Of a DNA stretch of 44,432 nucleotides, positions 1-8,382 are shown in pieces. Each line of letters begins with the position of its first letter. Positions within the stretch are counted from its first letter, which is position 1. The notes beneath the pieces are model-generated. The model saw only the letters and a program-made list of their open reading frames with translations, had not been told where the DNA came from and did no database searches. Origin of the DNA: an uncultured Alphaproteobacteria bacterium (GTDB lineage Bacteria > Pseudomonadota > Alphaproteobacteria > Rs-D84); the NCBI GenBank assembly GCA_934272785.1, contig CAKQSE010000009.1:1-44432 (forward strand), in the 5' to 3' direction. The translations under genes were made by a program, and so were the position numbers.

Positions 1-2228
1 CACTTGCACACAGTGGTCAACACATAGTGCAACGTGTTAAACGCGTCCACATCTTCGTCCCAGAAACGTTCACGTGACCGACGAATATACCAGTTGTTTA
101 ATATATCCAAGAATCGCACGAATTCTTTTATCGCCGCATCAGGTTTGTATTCGTCCAACGCCGCGCCCACCACACGAATTAGTTCGTTTAATTCGGCAAT
201 GATGTATTTATCCAATACGTTGTCTGTGCTGTAATTGTCCGTCGCAACAATGTTGCCGGCATTTGCATACAGTGTAAAGAAGTGATATGCGTTCCACAGC
301 GGGGTCAGGATTGTTTTTGTCGCCTCGGTAAAGACTTTGCCGGCGGCGTCAACCGGGACCGGTTCCGCCTTCAGGAAATTAGAGCCCAATATGAACAAAC
401 GCACCGCGTCCGCACCATAGTTTTCAATCTGGTCGGCAGGGTTCACAAAATTGCCCAGCGATTTTGAAAACTTTTTCTTGTGTTCGTCAACAACCATACC
501 GTTCGCGGATACCGTGCGGAACGCCGGTTTATCGAACAATGCGGTTGCCATCACCATCAGTGAATAAAACCATCCGCGGGTTTGATCCTGGCCCTCGATA
601 ATATAATCTGCCGGGAAAGTTGCCGCGAATTTATCGGCGTTTTCAAACGGGTAATGCAATGACGCAAATGGCATAGAGCCTGATTCAACCCAGCAATCCA
701 GAACGTCGGGGATACGTTTCCAACCGTCTTTTTCCAACGCGTCCAGTGTTGGCCGGTGCAGGTCGTTTATTTTCACGCCAAAGAATTCTTCGATTTCGGC
801 GATAGAGCCAAATATCTTATACTCGCCATCGCGTGTCCAAATCGGCAGTGGTGTTCCCCAGAAACGATTACGGGAAATTGACCATGGGCGTGCGCCCTCT
901 ATCCAGGTTAAAAACCGGTCGCCCGCCGACGTCCATTTTGTTTGAGACTTGGTAATTTCAACCAGGCGGTTGCGGATTTTTGGCACATCGATATACCACG
1001 AATCCGTCGCACGATAAATCAGTTTTTCCTTGCTGCGCGGGCCATATGGATACGAGTGTCGATGTTGTTCTTTCTTAACCAAATGTCCATTTTCGCGCAG
1101 ATGTGCAATAACCTTTGGGTTGGCGTCAAAAATATTTTCGCCCGCCCAATCGCGAACATCTGATGTATAATTGCCATAATCGTCAACGTTCAAGATAACC
1201 GGGAATTTCGGATCAATATTTTTTGCCGCCCAAAAGTCATCTTCGCCGTATGCCGGGGCAATGTGCACAATGCCGGTTCCGTCGCCATCGGAAACATAGT
1301 CCGCCGGGATTATTTGATACAACAAATCAGACGTTCCCGCATAGTAATCAAACAGCGGTGTGTATTTCAGCCCAAGCAAATCACGCCCAGACACCGCGCC
1401 GATTTGCGTTGCGTTTGCAAATTGCTTTTCATATGCCGCCAGACGCGATTCGGCGATAACATAAACCGCACCATCGGCGTCACGCATACGCAGATATTTC
1501 ATATCTGGATTCACGGCCAGTGCACTGTTCGCAGGCAATGTCCATGGCGTTGTTGTCCATGCCAACGCACGGTCGCCGTTTTCCAATTCAAACCACACGG
1601 TGATTGCGTCGTCGGTTACATCTTGGTATTCACTTGATGCCTCGGAATTAGATAGAACAGTGCCCAATTTCCAATCAAATGGATTTACGCGATAATCTTT
1701 GTATAACAGACCGCGATTATGCAATTCCTTTATCGCCCAGATAACAGATTCCATATAATTTTTATCCATGGTGCGATAACCATATGCGTCGCCACCATCA
1801 ACCCAACGACCAATGCGTTCAATAAATTTTAACCACTCGGTCGAATATGTCATAACGTCTGCGCGGCACATATCACAGAACGCGGCAATGCCATCGGTCG
1901 CAACGATATCTTTGGCCTGGCGGTGCTGCTTTTTTTCAACCGATGATTCGGCCGGCAACCCGTGGCAATCCCAACCCAATTCGCGCACAACATATCGACC
2001 ACGCATTGTCTGGTAACGCGAAATCATATCCTTGACCGCCGACACGCCCAGGTGCCCCCAGTGTGGCAAACCATTTGCAAACGGTGGTCCGTCATAGAAC
2101 GAAAACGGGTGACCTTGTTTTGTCTTGTTCAAAGATTTATGGAACGTATCGTCATTGCGCCAGAATGCCAGGATTTCCTGTTCCAACGTTGGAAAGTCTG
2201 CACGCGCATCGGTCTTTGGATATGCCAT
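1..2228 (-). CDS. ileS: Isoleucyl-tRNA synthetase, type 2 (eukaryote-like), 3' end beyond window
   Basis: Class I aminoacyl-tRNA synthetase charging tRNA-Ile in the cytoplasm. Translating the minus strand from the ATG at 2226-2228 gives 742 codons before the window edge. The protein starts MAYPKTDARADF and has the HIGH-type motif HWGH at residues 56-59 within GPPFANGLPHWGHL, then WDCHGLPAE, and the KMSKS-type motif KFSKS at residues 586-590. GLPHWGHL and CHGLPAE are typical of the eukaryote-like IleRS branch, whereas the usual bacterial form reads GNIHIGHA. Family length is about 1,050 residues, so roughly the last 300 (anticodon-binding and C-terminal parts) lie outside the window. The start is supported by an AAAGG ribosome site 10 nt upstream. 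A terminator and an Ile-rich leader peptide lie directly upstream. Type 2 enzymes are often less mupirocin-sensitive (family knowledge). Confidence 0.95.
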   Translation of the reverse strand, partial: MAYPKTDARADFPTLEQEILAFWRNDDTFHKSLNKTKQGHPFSFYDGPPFANGLPHWGHLGVSAVKDMISRYQTMRGRYVVRELGWDCHGLPAESSVEKKQHRQAKDIVATDGIAAFCDMCRADVMTYSTEWLKFIERIGRWVDGGDAYGYRTMDKNYMESVIWAIKELHNRGLLYKDYRVNPFDWKLGTVLSNSEASSEYQDVTDDAITVWFELENGDRALAWTTTPWTLPANSALAVNPDMKYLRMRDADGAVYVIAESRLAAYEKQFANATQIGAVSGRDLLGLKYTPLFDYYAGTSDLLYQIIPADYVSDGDGTGIVHIAPAYGEDDFWAAKNIDPKFPVILNVDDYGNYTSDVRDWAGENIFDANPKVIAHLRENGHLVKKEQHRHSYPYGPRSKEKLIYRATDSWYIDVPKIRNRLVEITKSQTKWTSAGDRFLTWIEGARPWSISRNRFWGTPLPIWTRDGEYKIFGSIAEIEEFFGVKINDLHRPTLDALEKDGWKRIPDVLDCWVESGSMPFASLHYPFENADKFAATFPADYIIEGQDQTRGWFYSLMVMATALFDKPAFRTVSANGMVVDEHKKKFSKSLGNFVNPADQIENYGADAVRLFILGSNFLKAEPVPVDAAGKVFTEATKTILTPLWNAYHFFTLYANAGNIVATDNYSTDNVLDKYIIAELNELIRVVGAALDEYKPDAAIKEFVRFLDILNNWYIRRSRERFWDEDVDAFNTLHYVLTTVCK

Positions 2229-2256
2229 TTGTTTATACCTTTGTTTTGTTATTATT

Positions 2257-2281
2257 AAAAAAGGGGCACGATACGCGCCCC
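2257..2281 (-). terminator. Terminator hairpin just upstream of ileS (attenuator candidate)
   Basis: On the minus strand GGGGCGCG, loop TAT, CGTGCCCC (2281-2263) is followed by six T (2262-2257). It ends only 28 nt before the ileS ATG, leaving no room for a promoter between them, so it either ends the tRNA-Thr transcript or attenuates ileS. Confidence 0.75.
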
Positions 2282-2308
2282 AGCCACCGCCAAAGGCGCA
2301 GTGCCGAC

Positions 2309-2341
2309 TTATTTAATAATAATTATTGCAATCTGTTTCAT
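2309..2341 (-). CDS. Putative ileS leader peptide MKQIAIIIIK
   Basis: A ten-codon reading frame runs from ATG (2341-2339) to TAA (2311-2309) on the minus strand and encodes MKQIAIIIIK. Five of its ten codons are Ile (ATT, ATA, ATT, ATT, ATT). It lies between tRNA-Thr and the terminator that precedes ileS. This is the arrangement of classical attenuation, where a ribosome starved of charged tRNA-Ile would stall and alter folding downstream. The bases after the stop can pair in alternative ways: CACTGCGCC with GGCGGTG, or its GCGCC with GGCGC in the 5' arm of the terminator. The ribosome site is weak (AAAAG, 5-6 nt upstream). The reading frame is seen directly; the regulatory role is inference. 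Confidence 0.6.
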   Translation of the reverse strand: MKQIAIIIIK

Positions 2342-2354
2342 ATGCTTTTAATTC

Positions 2355-2430
2355 TGGTGCCGGTGATAGGACTTGAACCTACGACCCCCTCATTACGAAT
2401 GAGATGCTCTACCAGCTGAGCTACACCGGC
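2355..2430 (-). tRNA. tRNA-Thr (anticodon CGT)
   Basis: The minus strand gives a full 76-nt cloverleaf. The acceptor GCCGGTG pairs with CACCGGC, the D-loop carries the conserved GG, and the T-arm contains GGTTCAAGTCC. The anticodon loop TTCGTAA reads CGT, decoding ACG (Thr). CCA is encoded at 2357-2355. It lies 28 nt after the mnmG stop and 14 nt before the ileS leader ATG, so it may be co-transcribed with the leader. Confidence 0.96.
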
Positions 2431-2458
2431 GCGACCACTATCATAATATATGTGAAAA

Positions 2459-4108
2459 CTAATTTCCACATTTAATTTTACGCATTACAACCATTATGCC
2501 GGCGGGTGTCATGCCCGGGATTCGCGACAGTGCGGCAATGTTTTCCGGCCGTGCCGCGGTCAATTTTTCAACCAATTCATTGGTCAGTCCCGGCATATTT
2601 GTGTAATCCATATCACGCGGAATCTTTAATTCCATATCACGGCGCAGGGACGCAATCTCGCGCGCGTTGCGTGCGATGTATCCGGCATAGAATTTATCGT
2701 TTTCATCTATTTCCGCCGCATGTAACGCCATTTTTGCGTTGCGCGCGGCCGGCGTAATCAGGCCGCATTCCACCGCCATATCGCCCAGGCGTGCGATTGC
2801 ATTATCCGCGCGCAGGTTCAATCGATATTCCGCCCGTGATGAAAACATGCGGTATGGTTCGTCCACCCCCAGCGTCGTAATGTCGTCAATCAACACGCCA
2901 ATCATTGCGTTTGTGCGATTTAAGTTTAACCACGGCGCATCCAGTGCGCGGGCGGCGGCGTTTGCGCCCGCAACGATGCCCTGGGCGGCGGCCTCTTCAT
3001 AACCCGATGTGCCATTGATTTGTCCGGCAAAAAATATGCCCGGCATGTCGCGTGATTCCAGTGTACTGTTCAGTGCCCGCGCGTCAATCGCATCGTATTC
3101 AATTGCATATCCATAACGCGCAACGCGCGCATTTTCCAATCCTGGAATCGTGCGAATCCATGCGTCCTGGATATCTGCGCCAAAACTGGTTGAAATGCCG
3201 TTGGGATAAATTAAATCACTGCGCAACCCCTCAGGCTCTAAAAACACATGGTGCGACGCGTGGTCTGGGAAACGCATGACCTTGTCTTCCAGACTCGGGC
3301 AATAACGCGGGCCGGTGCCACGAATGTCGCCATTATACATTGGCGCGTTCGCGATATTGTCGCGAATTATTTGATGTGTCTTTTCAGTCGTGTGTGTGAT
3401 ATAGCATACCGTAGAATAATCGTTATCCGCATTTGGCGCGGAAAACCAATCGTGCGGATTGTCGCCCGGCTGCAATTCACAGACGGAAAAATCAATACTG
3501 TCGCGATAAATACGCGCGGGTGTTCCTGTTTTCAGTCGTAACAGATTAAACCCGTTTTCGCGCAATACGCCCGATATCACGGTATCGTTTTCTTGGTACG
3601 TGCCATCGTCTTGCAGTCGCCCAGACGCAATCTTTTCATTTCCGCGCGTGACCAGGCCCCCTAAAAATGTCCCGGTGGTCAGCACGATTGCGCGCGCCGA
3701 ATATTTGCCATTTACAATTTTGTTTTGTAAATCGAGGAACGTAACCTTTTCAAATTTTATGGCAAGGTTCGGCAATTCCGACAAAATTTTCACCACCGCG
3801 TTATGATACATTTCGCGGTCAATTTGCGCACGCAATGCGCGCGTTGCCGCGCCATGTGACGCGTTCAGTGTTCTGAAATGAATCCCCGCCGCGTCCGCCG
3901 CGCGTGGCATAACGCCACCCATTGCGTCAATTTCGGCAACCATTTGGGATTTGCCGGGACCGCCAATACTGGGGTTGCACGACATTGCCCCCAGGTCCGT
4001 TTCGCGTTGTGTCATCAGCAATGTGCGCGCACCACGACGCGCAGCGGCCGCCGCCGCTTCGACGCCCGCATGTCCACCACCAATAATGATTACATCAAAT
4101 TCGGTCAT
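2459..4108 (-). CDS. mnmG: tRNA uridine-34 carboxymethylaminomethyl-modifying enzyme MnmG (GidA), shortened
   Basis: FAD-dependent partner of MnmE; together they install the carboxymethylaminomethyl group on wobble U34 of certain tRNAs. The N-terminal FAD motif GGGHAG is at residues 10-15. Family signatures follow: MSCNPSIGGPGKSQMV, EIDAMGG, GTFLGG, LKTGTPARI, GPRYCPSLEDKVMRF, YPNGISTS, GQINGTSGYEEAAAQG and EPYRMFSSRAEYRL. The C-terminus (MPGLTNELVEKL, SRIPGMTPAGIM) aligns with the normal end of the family. At 549 residues it is about 70-80 shorter than usual; the loss lies between LGDMAVECGLITPAARN and YAGYIARNAREI, in the helical region before the C-terminal domain. It is separated from fabG by 3 nt and is the last protein gene of the metG-queH-fabD-fabG-mnmG run. 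Confidence 0.93.
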   Translation of the reverse strand: MTEFDVIIIGGGHAGVEAAAAAARRGARTLLMTQRETDLGAMSCNPSIGGPGKSQMVAEIDAMGGVMPRAADAAGIHFRTLNASHGAATRALRAQIDREMYHNAVVKILSELPNLAIKFEKVTFLDLQNKIVNGKYSARAIVLTTGTFLGGLVTRGNEKIASGRLQDDGTYQENDTVISGVLRENGFNLLRLKTGTPARIYRDSIDFSVCELQPGDNPHDWFSAPNADNDYSTVCYITHTTEKTHQIIRDNIANAPMYNGDIRGTGPRYCPSLEDKVMRFPDHASHHVFLEPEGLRSDLIYPNGISTSFGADIQDAWIRTIPGLENARVARYGYAIEYDAIDARALNSTLESRDMPGIFFAGQINGTSGYEEAAAQGIVAGANAAARALDAPWLNLNRTNAMIGVLIDDITTLGVDEPYRMFSSRAEYRLNLRADNAIARLGDMAVECGLITPAARNAKMALHAAEIDENDKFYAGYIARNAREIASLRRDMELKIPRDMDYTNMPGLTNELVEKLTAARPENIAALSRIPGMTPAGIMVVMRKIKCGN

Positions 4109-4111
4109 TTA

Positions 4112-4843
4112 TTAAAAACGCCCCATACCACCGTTGATATTCAATGTCTGGCCATTGATATATGATGCCTCGTCCGACGCCAAGAACACACATGCGTTTG
4201 CAATGTCGTCGGGCGTGCCGAAACGGCCGGCCGGAATTTGTGCCAGATATGTTTTCTTTAATTCATCGGGCAAAACGTCCGTCATTGGGGTCTGGATAAA
4301 TCCGGGTGCGATACAGTTCGCAGTGATGCCGCGGGACGCAACCTCGGCCGCGATGGATTTGGTCATTGCAATCATACCGCCCTTGGACGCGGCATAGTTC
4401 GCCTGGCCCGGGCCACCAATAACGCCGATGATTGACGCCATGTTGATAATGCGGCCAAAGCGATTCTTCATCATTGGCATAATCGCCGCACGGCACATTT
4501 TAAAGCATGCACGCAGATTTGTGTTGATAACATCGTCAAATTGTTCGTCGGACATACGCATCAGTAATGTATCCTTGGTAATGCCGGCATTGTTGATTAA
4601 AATGTCGATTTTACCGGCGGCCTCTATCGTGTTCATAATCAATTCAACCGCACCGCCATCGGATGCCAGATCGCATGGCAATTTGATAAAACCATCGCCA
4701 CCGAATTCTGATTCCAGTTTTGCGATATTACGCCCCGACACGACAACCGTCGCACCCGCCGCGCGCATTTTGTGCGCAATCGCGCCACCAATTCCACCGG
4801 TCGCACCGGTAATTAAAACAACACGTCCTGTTAAATCAAACAT
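4112..4843 (-). CDS. fabG: 3-oxoacyl-[acyl-carrier-protein] reductase FabG
   Basis: NADPH-dependent short-chain dehydrogenase that reduces 3-ketoacyl-ACP in each round of type II fatty-acid elongation. The cofactor motif TGATGGIG is at residues 12-19 and NNAG follows in LINNAGITKDTLL. The catalytic Ser137, Tyr150 and Lys154 lie in MASIIGVIGGPGQANYAASKGG. The C-terminal PGFIQTPMTDVLP and GQTLNINGGMGRF match FabG. Length 243 is normal. The start is 2 nt after the fabD stop, so the two are translationally coupled. Acyl carrier protein and FabF, often the next genes, are absent here. Confidence 0.95.
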   Translation of the reverse strand: MFDLTGRVVLITGATGGIGGAIAHKMRAAGATVVVSGRNIAKLESEFGGDGFIKLPCDLASDGGAVELIMNTIEAAGKIDILINNAGITKDTLLMRMSDEQFDDVINTNLRACFKMCRAAIMPMMKNRFGRIINMASIIGVIGGPGQANYAASKGGMIAMTKSIAAEVASRGITANCIAPGFIQTPMTDVLPDELKKTYLAQIPAGRFGTPDDIANACVFLASDEASYINGQTLNINGGMGRF

Positions 4844-4845
4844 AA

Positions 4846-5721
4846 TTATATCTCCAATTTCTTTGCGGTTATTTCTGGACAGATTCTGGATGCCAGGCCT
4901 GTTAAAACATTACCCGGACCGATTTCAATCTGCTCGGTTATGCCCAGGCGATGTATGGTCATAACTGTTTCGCGCCACCGCACACCGTGTGTCATTTGAT
5001 ACACCAGTTCTGCCTTGATTTCGTTCACGTCCGTCATTGGTTCGGCGGTTTTATTTGCGATAAATGTTGCCGATGGCTGACGAATTTCAATATGTTCCAA
5101 TGCCGCGCGCATTGCGTCGGCGGCCGGTGCCTGAATCCGGCAATGCACGGGCACCGACAACGCCAGTGGCATTGCGCGACGCGCGCCCGCATCCTTGGCC
5201 GCGGCCAGTGTTGCCTCGACCACCTGTTTTTCCCCAGACACAACGACCTGGTTCGGGCAATTGTCGTTTGCAACATCGCAATCGGTTTTTGCGCAGATAT
5301 CGCGAACAACATCAATATCCAATCCCAAAATCACCGCGGTCAGACCATGTCCCACCGGCACCGCGCTTTGCATTGCGTCGCCGCGTGCGCGCAGCAACCG
5401 CGCCGTGTCCGCCAACGACAACGCACCCGCCGCACACAGGGCGGTATATTCACCCAAACTGTGCCCGGCGACGTATTCGGGTAATTTTTCGCCCGACGCG
5501 CGCAGCATCGCGATTGATGTCGCCATAATTGCAGGCTGAACATTTGCGGTCAGTGTCAATTCATCCATTGGCCCATTAAAAATAATGTCGGATAATTTCT
5601 GGTTTAATGCGTCGTCCACTTCGTCAAATACAGCGCGGGCGGCAGCGTTATTTTCATACAGTTCGCGCCCCATACCAACGGCCTGGGCACCCTGGCCGGG
5701 AAAGACAAATATGCGTGCCAT
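4846..5721 (-). CDS. fabD: Malonyl-CoA:ACP transacylase FabD
   Basis: Transfers malonyl from CoA to acyl carrier protein, supplying the extender unit for fatty-acid synthesis. The chosen start (MARIFVFPGQGAQ) has an AAAGGA ribosome site 6-7 nt upstream; an in-frame upstream ATG would add 21 residues lacking family similarity. The oxyanion loop GQGAQ is at residues 9-13, the nucleophile Ser88 in GHSLGE (86-91), and the catalytic His193 in SVPVHC. Length 291 is near the usual 300-310. A sigma70-like promoter with a palindrome lies in the 3' end of queH (5750-5778), so fabD-fabG-mnmG can be transcribed independently. Confidence 0.94.
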   Translation of the reverse strand: MARIFVFPGQGAQAVGMGRELYENNAAARAVFDEVDDALNQKLSDIIFNGPMDELTLTANVQPAIMATSIAMLRASGEKLPEYVAGHSLGEYTALCAAGALSLADTARLLRARGDAMQSAVPVGHGLTAVILGLDIDVVRDICAKTDCDVANDNCPNQVVVSGEKQVVEATLAAAKDAGARRAMPLALSVPVHCRIQAPAADAMRAALEHIEIRQPSATFIANKTAEPMTDVNEIKAELVYQMTHGVRWRETVMTIHRLGITEQIEIGPGNVLTGLASRICPEITAKKLEI

Positions 5722-5749
5722 AATAAATCCTTTGTTATATACAGTATGG

Positions 5750-5778
5750 ATTATACTTTGCGAATACTGAATTCGCAA
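5750..5778 (-). promoter_or_regulatory. Promoter of fabD-fabG-mnmG with overlapping palindromic operator candidate
   Basis: On the minus strand, -35 TTGCGA (5778-5773), 17-nt spacer, and -10 TATAAT (5755-5750). The perfect inverted repeat TTGCGAAT-5 nt-ATTCGCAA (5758-5778) covers the -35 box and most of the spacer, as expected for a repressor site. The -10 box touches the queH stop codon. The predicted 5' leader is about 22 nt. Confidence 0.6.
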
Positions 5779-6287
5779 CCGCAATAATTTTGGCGGTAAA
5801 AATCAGACGCACGCCCAATCTGTTGACGTAATTTTTCGTCCCACATAATTGGCACATAGCATTCGCCCAGCATCGCGCGCCCGGCGGCATCCACCTGGGA
5901 TTGGTCCTTGTGCCGGGAAACGCCGAATACAGACGCCACCGCGTTATATCCATGTTCGCGTGCAAACGCCGCCGCATATTTAAAACGAAATTCAAAACAT
6001 TTGCTGCACCGTGCGCCACGTTCAGGCGCGTTTTCCAGTCCCGCCACATGTGCGCGCCATGCCGCGTGGTCGTAATTGCCAACGGCATATTTTACCCCCA
6101 GTGCGTCGCAATATTTTATCTGTTCATTTAATCGTTTTGTGTATTCTGATTCTGGGAATATATTCGGGTTGAAAAACAGCACGATAAAATCGGCGACACC
6201 AGGCACCGCGCCATCGGCCAGTTGTTTTATTGCGCCCGCACTGCACGGCGCGCAACAGGACATCAAAACCAGTTTTATGTTTTCCAT
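5751..6287 (-). CDS. queH: Epoxyqueuosine reductase QueH
   Basis: Catalyses the last step of queuosine formation at tRNA wobble G34 (reduction of epoxyqueuosine), using an iron-sulfur cluster in place of the cobalamin enzyme QueG. The chosen start, MENIKLVLMSCCAPC, sits directly after the metG stop; an upstream in-frame ATG would overlap metG by 23 nt. The QueH (former DUF208) cysteine motif CCAPC is at residues 11-15. Further on are FNPNIFP, ARCSKCFEFR, and the C-terminal NYCGCEFS. Length 178 fits the short QueH form. With MnmG in the same run, this gives two wobble-base modification genes beside metG. Confidence 0.9.
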   Translation of the reverse strand: MENIKLVLMSCCAPCSAGAIKQLADGAVPGVADFIVLFFNPNIFPESEYTKRLNEQIKYCDALGVKYAVGNYDHAAWRAHVAGLENAPERGARCSKCFEFRFKYAAAFAREHGYNAVASVFGVSRHKDQSQVDAAGRAMLGECYVPIMWDEKLRQQIGRASDFYRQNYCGCEFSIRKV

Positions 6288-6288
6288 T

Positions 6289-8286
6289 TTATTTTTCGTA
6301 TGCGTCGCCAATCACGGCATTTGCGTCCAGTTCAACGATTTCATCGCCATTGTCATTTATGCCCAGTTCTGCGCCACTGCACATCATGCCAAATGATTCG
6401 GTCCCGGCAACAGTGCGCTGGGATATCGGTTTTTTCATGCCGGGTAATGTTGCACCAACGGGGGCCAGGACGCCAATCATACCCGCGCGCACATTTGGCG
6501 CGCCACATACGATTTGCAATTCGTGATTTGTCCCATCGTCCACCGTCAGTATGTGCAGGTTTTCCCGCGCCGGGTGATTTTTCACCGCAACAATTTTTGC
6601 AGCAACCGGCACGATTTTGTTTTCATCGCGTGGGGCATATTGTTCGGCGAGTTTTGCCACGGTGTCATCATCGATACGCGCAAACAGGTTTTCCGGCACA
6701 ATAAATTCTGCGCCATCTGCAATGCGGCGTTCAAACGTTGTTGGCCATGTCATGTCATGCGGTGTGGCAAATATATTCTGCATCTTTTCAGCCGCGGTCG
6801 GGATAAATGGTGCCGACACACGCGCATACAGATCAATCAGCTGGAAACACTGGTTCAGCACCGCGGCCGCGCCGGACATATCGCCATTTTTGACCAGTGC
6901 CCACGGTTCGCAACGCGTCATGTATTCATTGCCAATCGCATACAACGCGCGCAGTGCAACAACGGCCGCGCGGAATTCGCATGCGTCCAGTGCAGCGGTC
7001 AATTCGGATAATTTTTCATTTATCTGGTTTCCTAAATCGGTGTCACGCGCGCCAGATGCCGGCACGGCCCCGCCAAAATTCTTGGCGGTCAATTTGCAAA
7101 CACGCGATACAAAATTGCCCAGCATACCGTTCAGGTCCTTGTTCACAACATCGGCAAATCGCGCAAATGTGAAATCGGTGTCGTCTGTTTCTGGGGCCGA
7201 CGCAATCAGCGCGTAACGCCATGCGTCCGCTGGTGCGATTTCCAGCGCGCCGTCCAAGAACACGCCGCGTTTTTCAGACTTGGAAAACTTGCCCCCTTCG
7301 AAATTCAGGAAATTCATGGATTTCAGCATATCAACGGTTTTCCAACCGTCGTTCATCGCCAGTTGCTGTTCTGGGAAAAATACCGCATGGAATTTAACGT
7401 TATCCTTGCCCATAAATTGTGCATAGTGCGCGTTTGGATTTTTCCACCAATCGGCCCAGTTTTTACGCGCGGCCTGGGAAATTGAAACGTAACCCCATGG
7501 CGCGTCAAACCATACATAAAATACCTTGTTCTCATATCCTGGTTTATTGACCGGGATACCCCACGGCAAATCGCGCGTTATTGATGTATCACGCAATTCG
7601 TCCGCCGCCCAACCCAATGCAATCGCGCTGGCGGTCTTGGACCATTTTGGTGCGTGCGATTTTAACCAGTCGCGCCATGCGCCCTGGACGCGCGACGCCA
7701 TAAAGAACAGATTTTTTGTTGGACGCATTTCAACGTCACGCGCCCCGGAAATCGCACTGCGCGGGTTTATCAGTTCGTCTACCTCGTATGCGGCGCCACA
7801 CCGGTCGCATTGGTCGCCACGCGCGTTTTCATAGCCACATTTTGGACATGTGCCCAATACCTGGCGATCGGCCAAGAACATATTGTCAGTAATTGAAAAT
7901 GGTTGCAGTGTTTCGCGTTCTTCTATCAATCCCTGGGCGTCCAGGCGCGCAAACAATTCGTGAATCAGTTTTTCTTGGCGTTCGGTGTGTGTGCGCCCAT
8001 ACAGGTCAAATGACAGATTGAAATCACGCGCGGCCTGCAAATGCTTTTCATACCATGTGTTTGCGTAATCTGGGATTGACATACCGGCGGCCGCCGCACC
8101 AACAATAACCGGCGTGCCGTGTTCATCGGCCCCACAAACATACAGAACATCGCGCCCGCGTGCGCGGCAAAAACGCGCATAAATATCCGATGGCAACAGG
8201 CACCCCACCAAATGCCCCAGGTGCAATTCGCCGTTCACATACGGCAGTGCGGATGTAATTAAATATTTGTTGTTTTTGTCTGTCAT
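6289..8286 (-). CDS. metG: Methionyl-tRNA synthetase, with C-terminal tRNA-binding domain
   Basis: Charges elongator and initiator tRNA-Met. HIGH motif HLGH is at residues 22-25. The zinc knuckle cysteines are C147, C150, C160 and C163 (CPKCGYENARGDQCDRCG). The KMSKS motif KFSKS is at 333-337. VWFDAPWGY is the usual core sequence. The last ~110 residues (VAAKIVAVKNHP, HELQIVCGAPNVRAGMIG, FGMMCSGAELG) form an EMAP/Trbp111-type tRNA-binding domain. At 665 residues it matches the long bacterial form. The start is set by homology (MTDKNNKYLITSALPYVNG) and AAAGGC 7 nt upstream. A terminator hairpin with its T-tract ends about 15 nt before the start, and a Met-containing mini-ORF lies above that. 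Confidence 0.96.
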   Translation of the reverse strand: MTDKNNKYLITSALPYVNGELHLGHLVGCLLPSDIYARFCRARGRDVLYVCGADEHGTPVIVGAAAAGMSIPDYANTWYEKHLQAARDFNLSFDLYGRTHTERQEKLIHELFARLDAQGLIEERETLQPFSITDNMFLADRQVLGTCPKCGYENARGDQCDRCGAAYEVDELINPRSAISGARDVEMRPTKNLFFMASRVQGAWRDWLKSHAPKWSKTASAIALGWAADELRDTSITRDLPWGIPVNKPGYENKVFYVWFDAPWGYVSISQAARKNWADWWKNPNAHYAQFMGKDNVKFHAVFFPEQQLAMNDGWKTVDMLKSMNFLNFEGGKFSKSEKRGVFLDGALEIAPADAWRYALIASAPETDDTDFTFARFADVVNKDLNGMLGNFVSRVCKLTAKNFGGAVPASGARDTDLGNQINEKLSELTAALDACEFRAAVVALRALYAIGNEYMTRCEPWALVKNGDMSGAAAVLNQCFQLIDLYARVSAPFIPTAAEKMQNIFATPHDMTWPTTFERRIADGAEFIVPENLFARIDDDTVAKLAEQYAPRDENKIVPVAAKIVAVKNHPARENLHILTVDDGTNHELQIVCGAPNVRAGMIGVLAPVGATLPGMKKPISQRTVAGTESFGMMCSGAELGINDNGDEIVELDANAVIGDAYEK

Positions 8287-8301
8287 ATTTGTGCCTTTAT
8301 C

Positions 8302-8334
8302 AAATAAAAATGCGACGCCCAACGGGGCGTCGCA
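8302..8334 (-). terminator. Terminator hairpin between tRNA-Val and metG
   Basis: On the minus strand TGCGACGCCC, a 4-nt loop and GGGCGTCGCA (8334-8311) are followed by TTTTTATTT. It lies about 15 nt before the metG start, so it either ends the tRNA-Val transcript or acts as an attenuator in the metG leader. Confidence 0.75.
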
Positions 8335-8364
8335 CAGAATCCCGTCAGAAATTTTAATTCAAGA

Positions 8365-8382
8365 TTAGTTCTGCATTCGCAT
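8365..8382 (-). CDS. Possible metG leader mini-ORF MRMQN
   Basis: ATG-CGA-ATG-CAG-AAC-TAA on the minus strand, preceded by an AGGAAA ribosome-site-like sequence. Two of five codons are Met, and it lies upstream of the terminator preceding metG. The parallel with the Ile-rich leader of ileS makes it worth recording, but five codons can occur by chance. Confidence 0.25.
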   Translation of the reverse strand: MRMQN

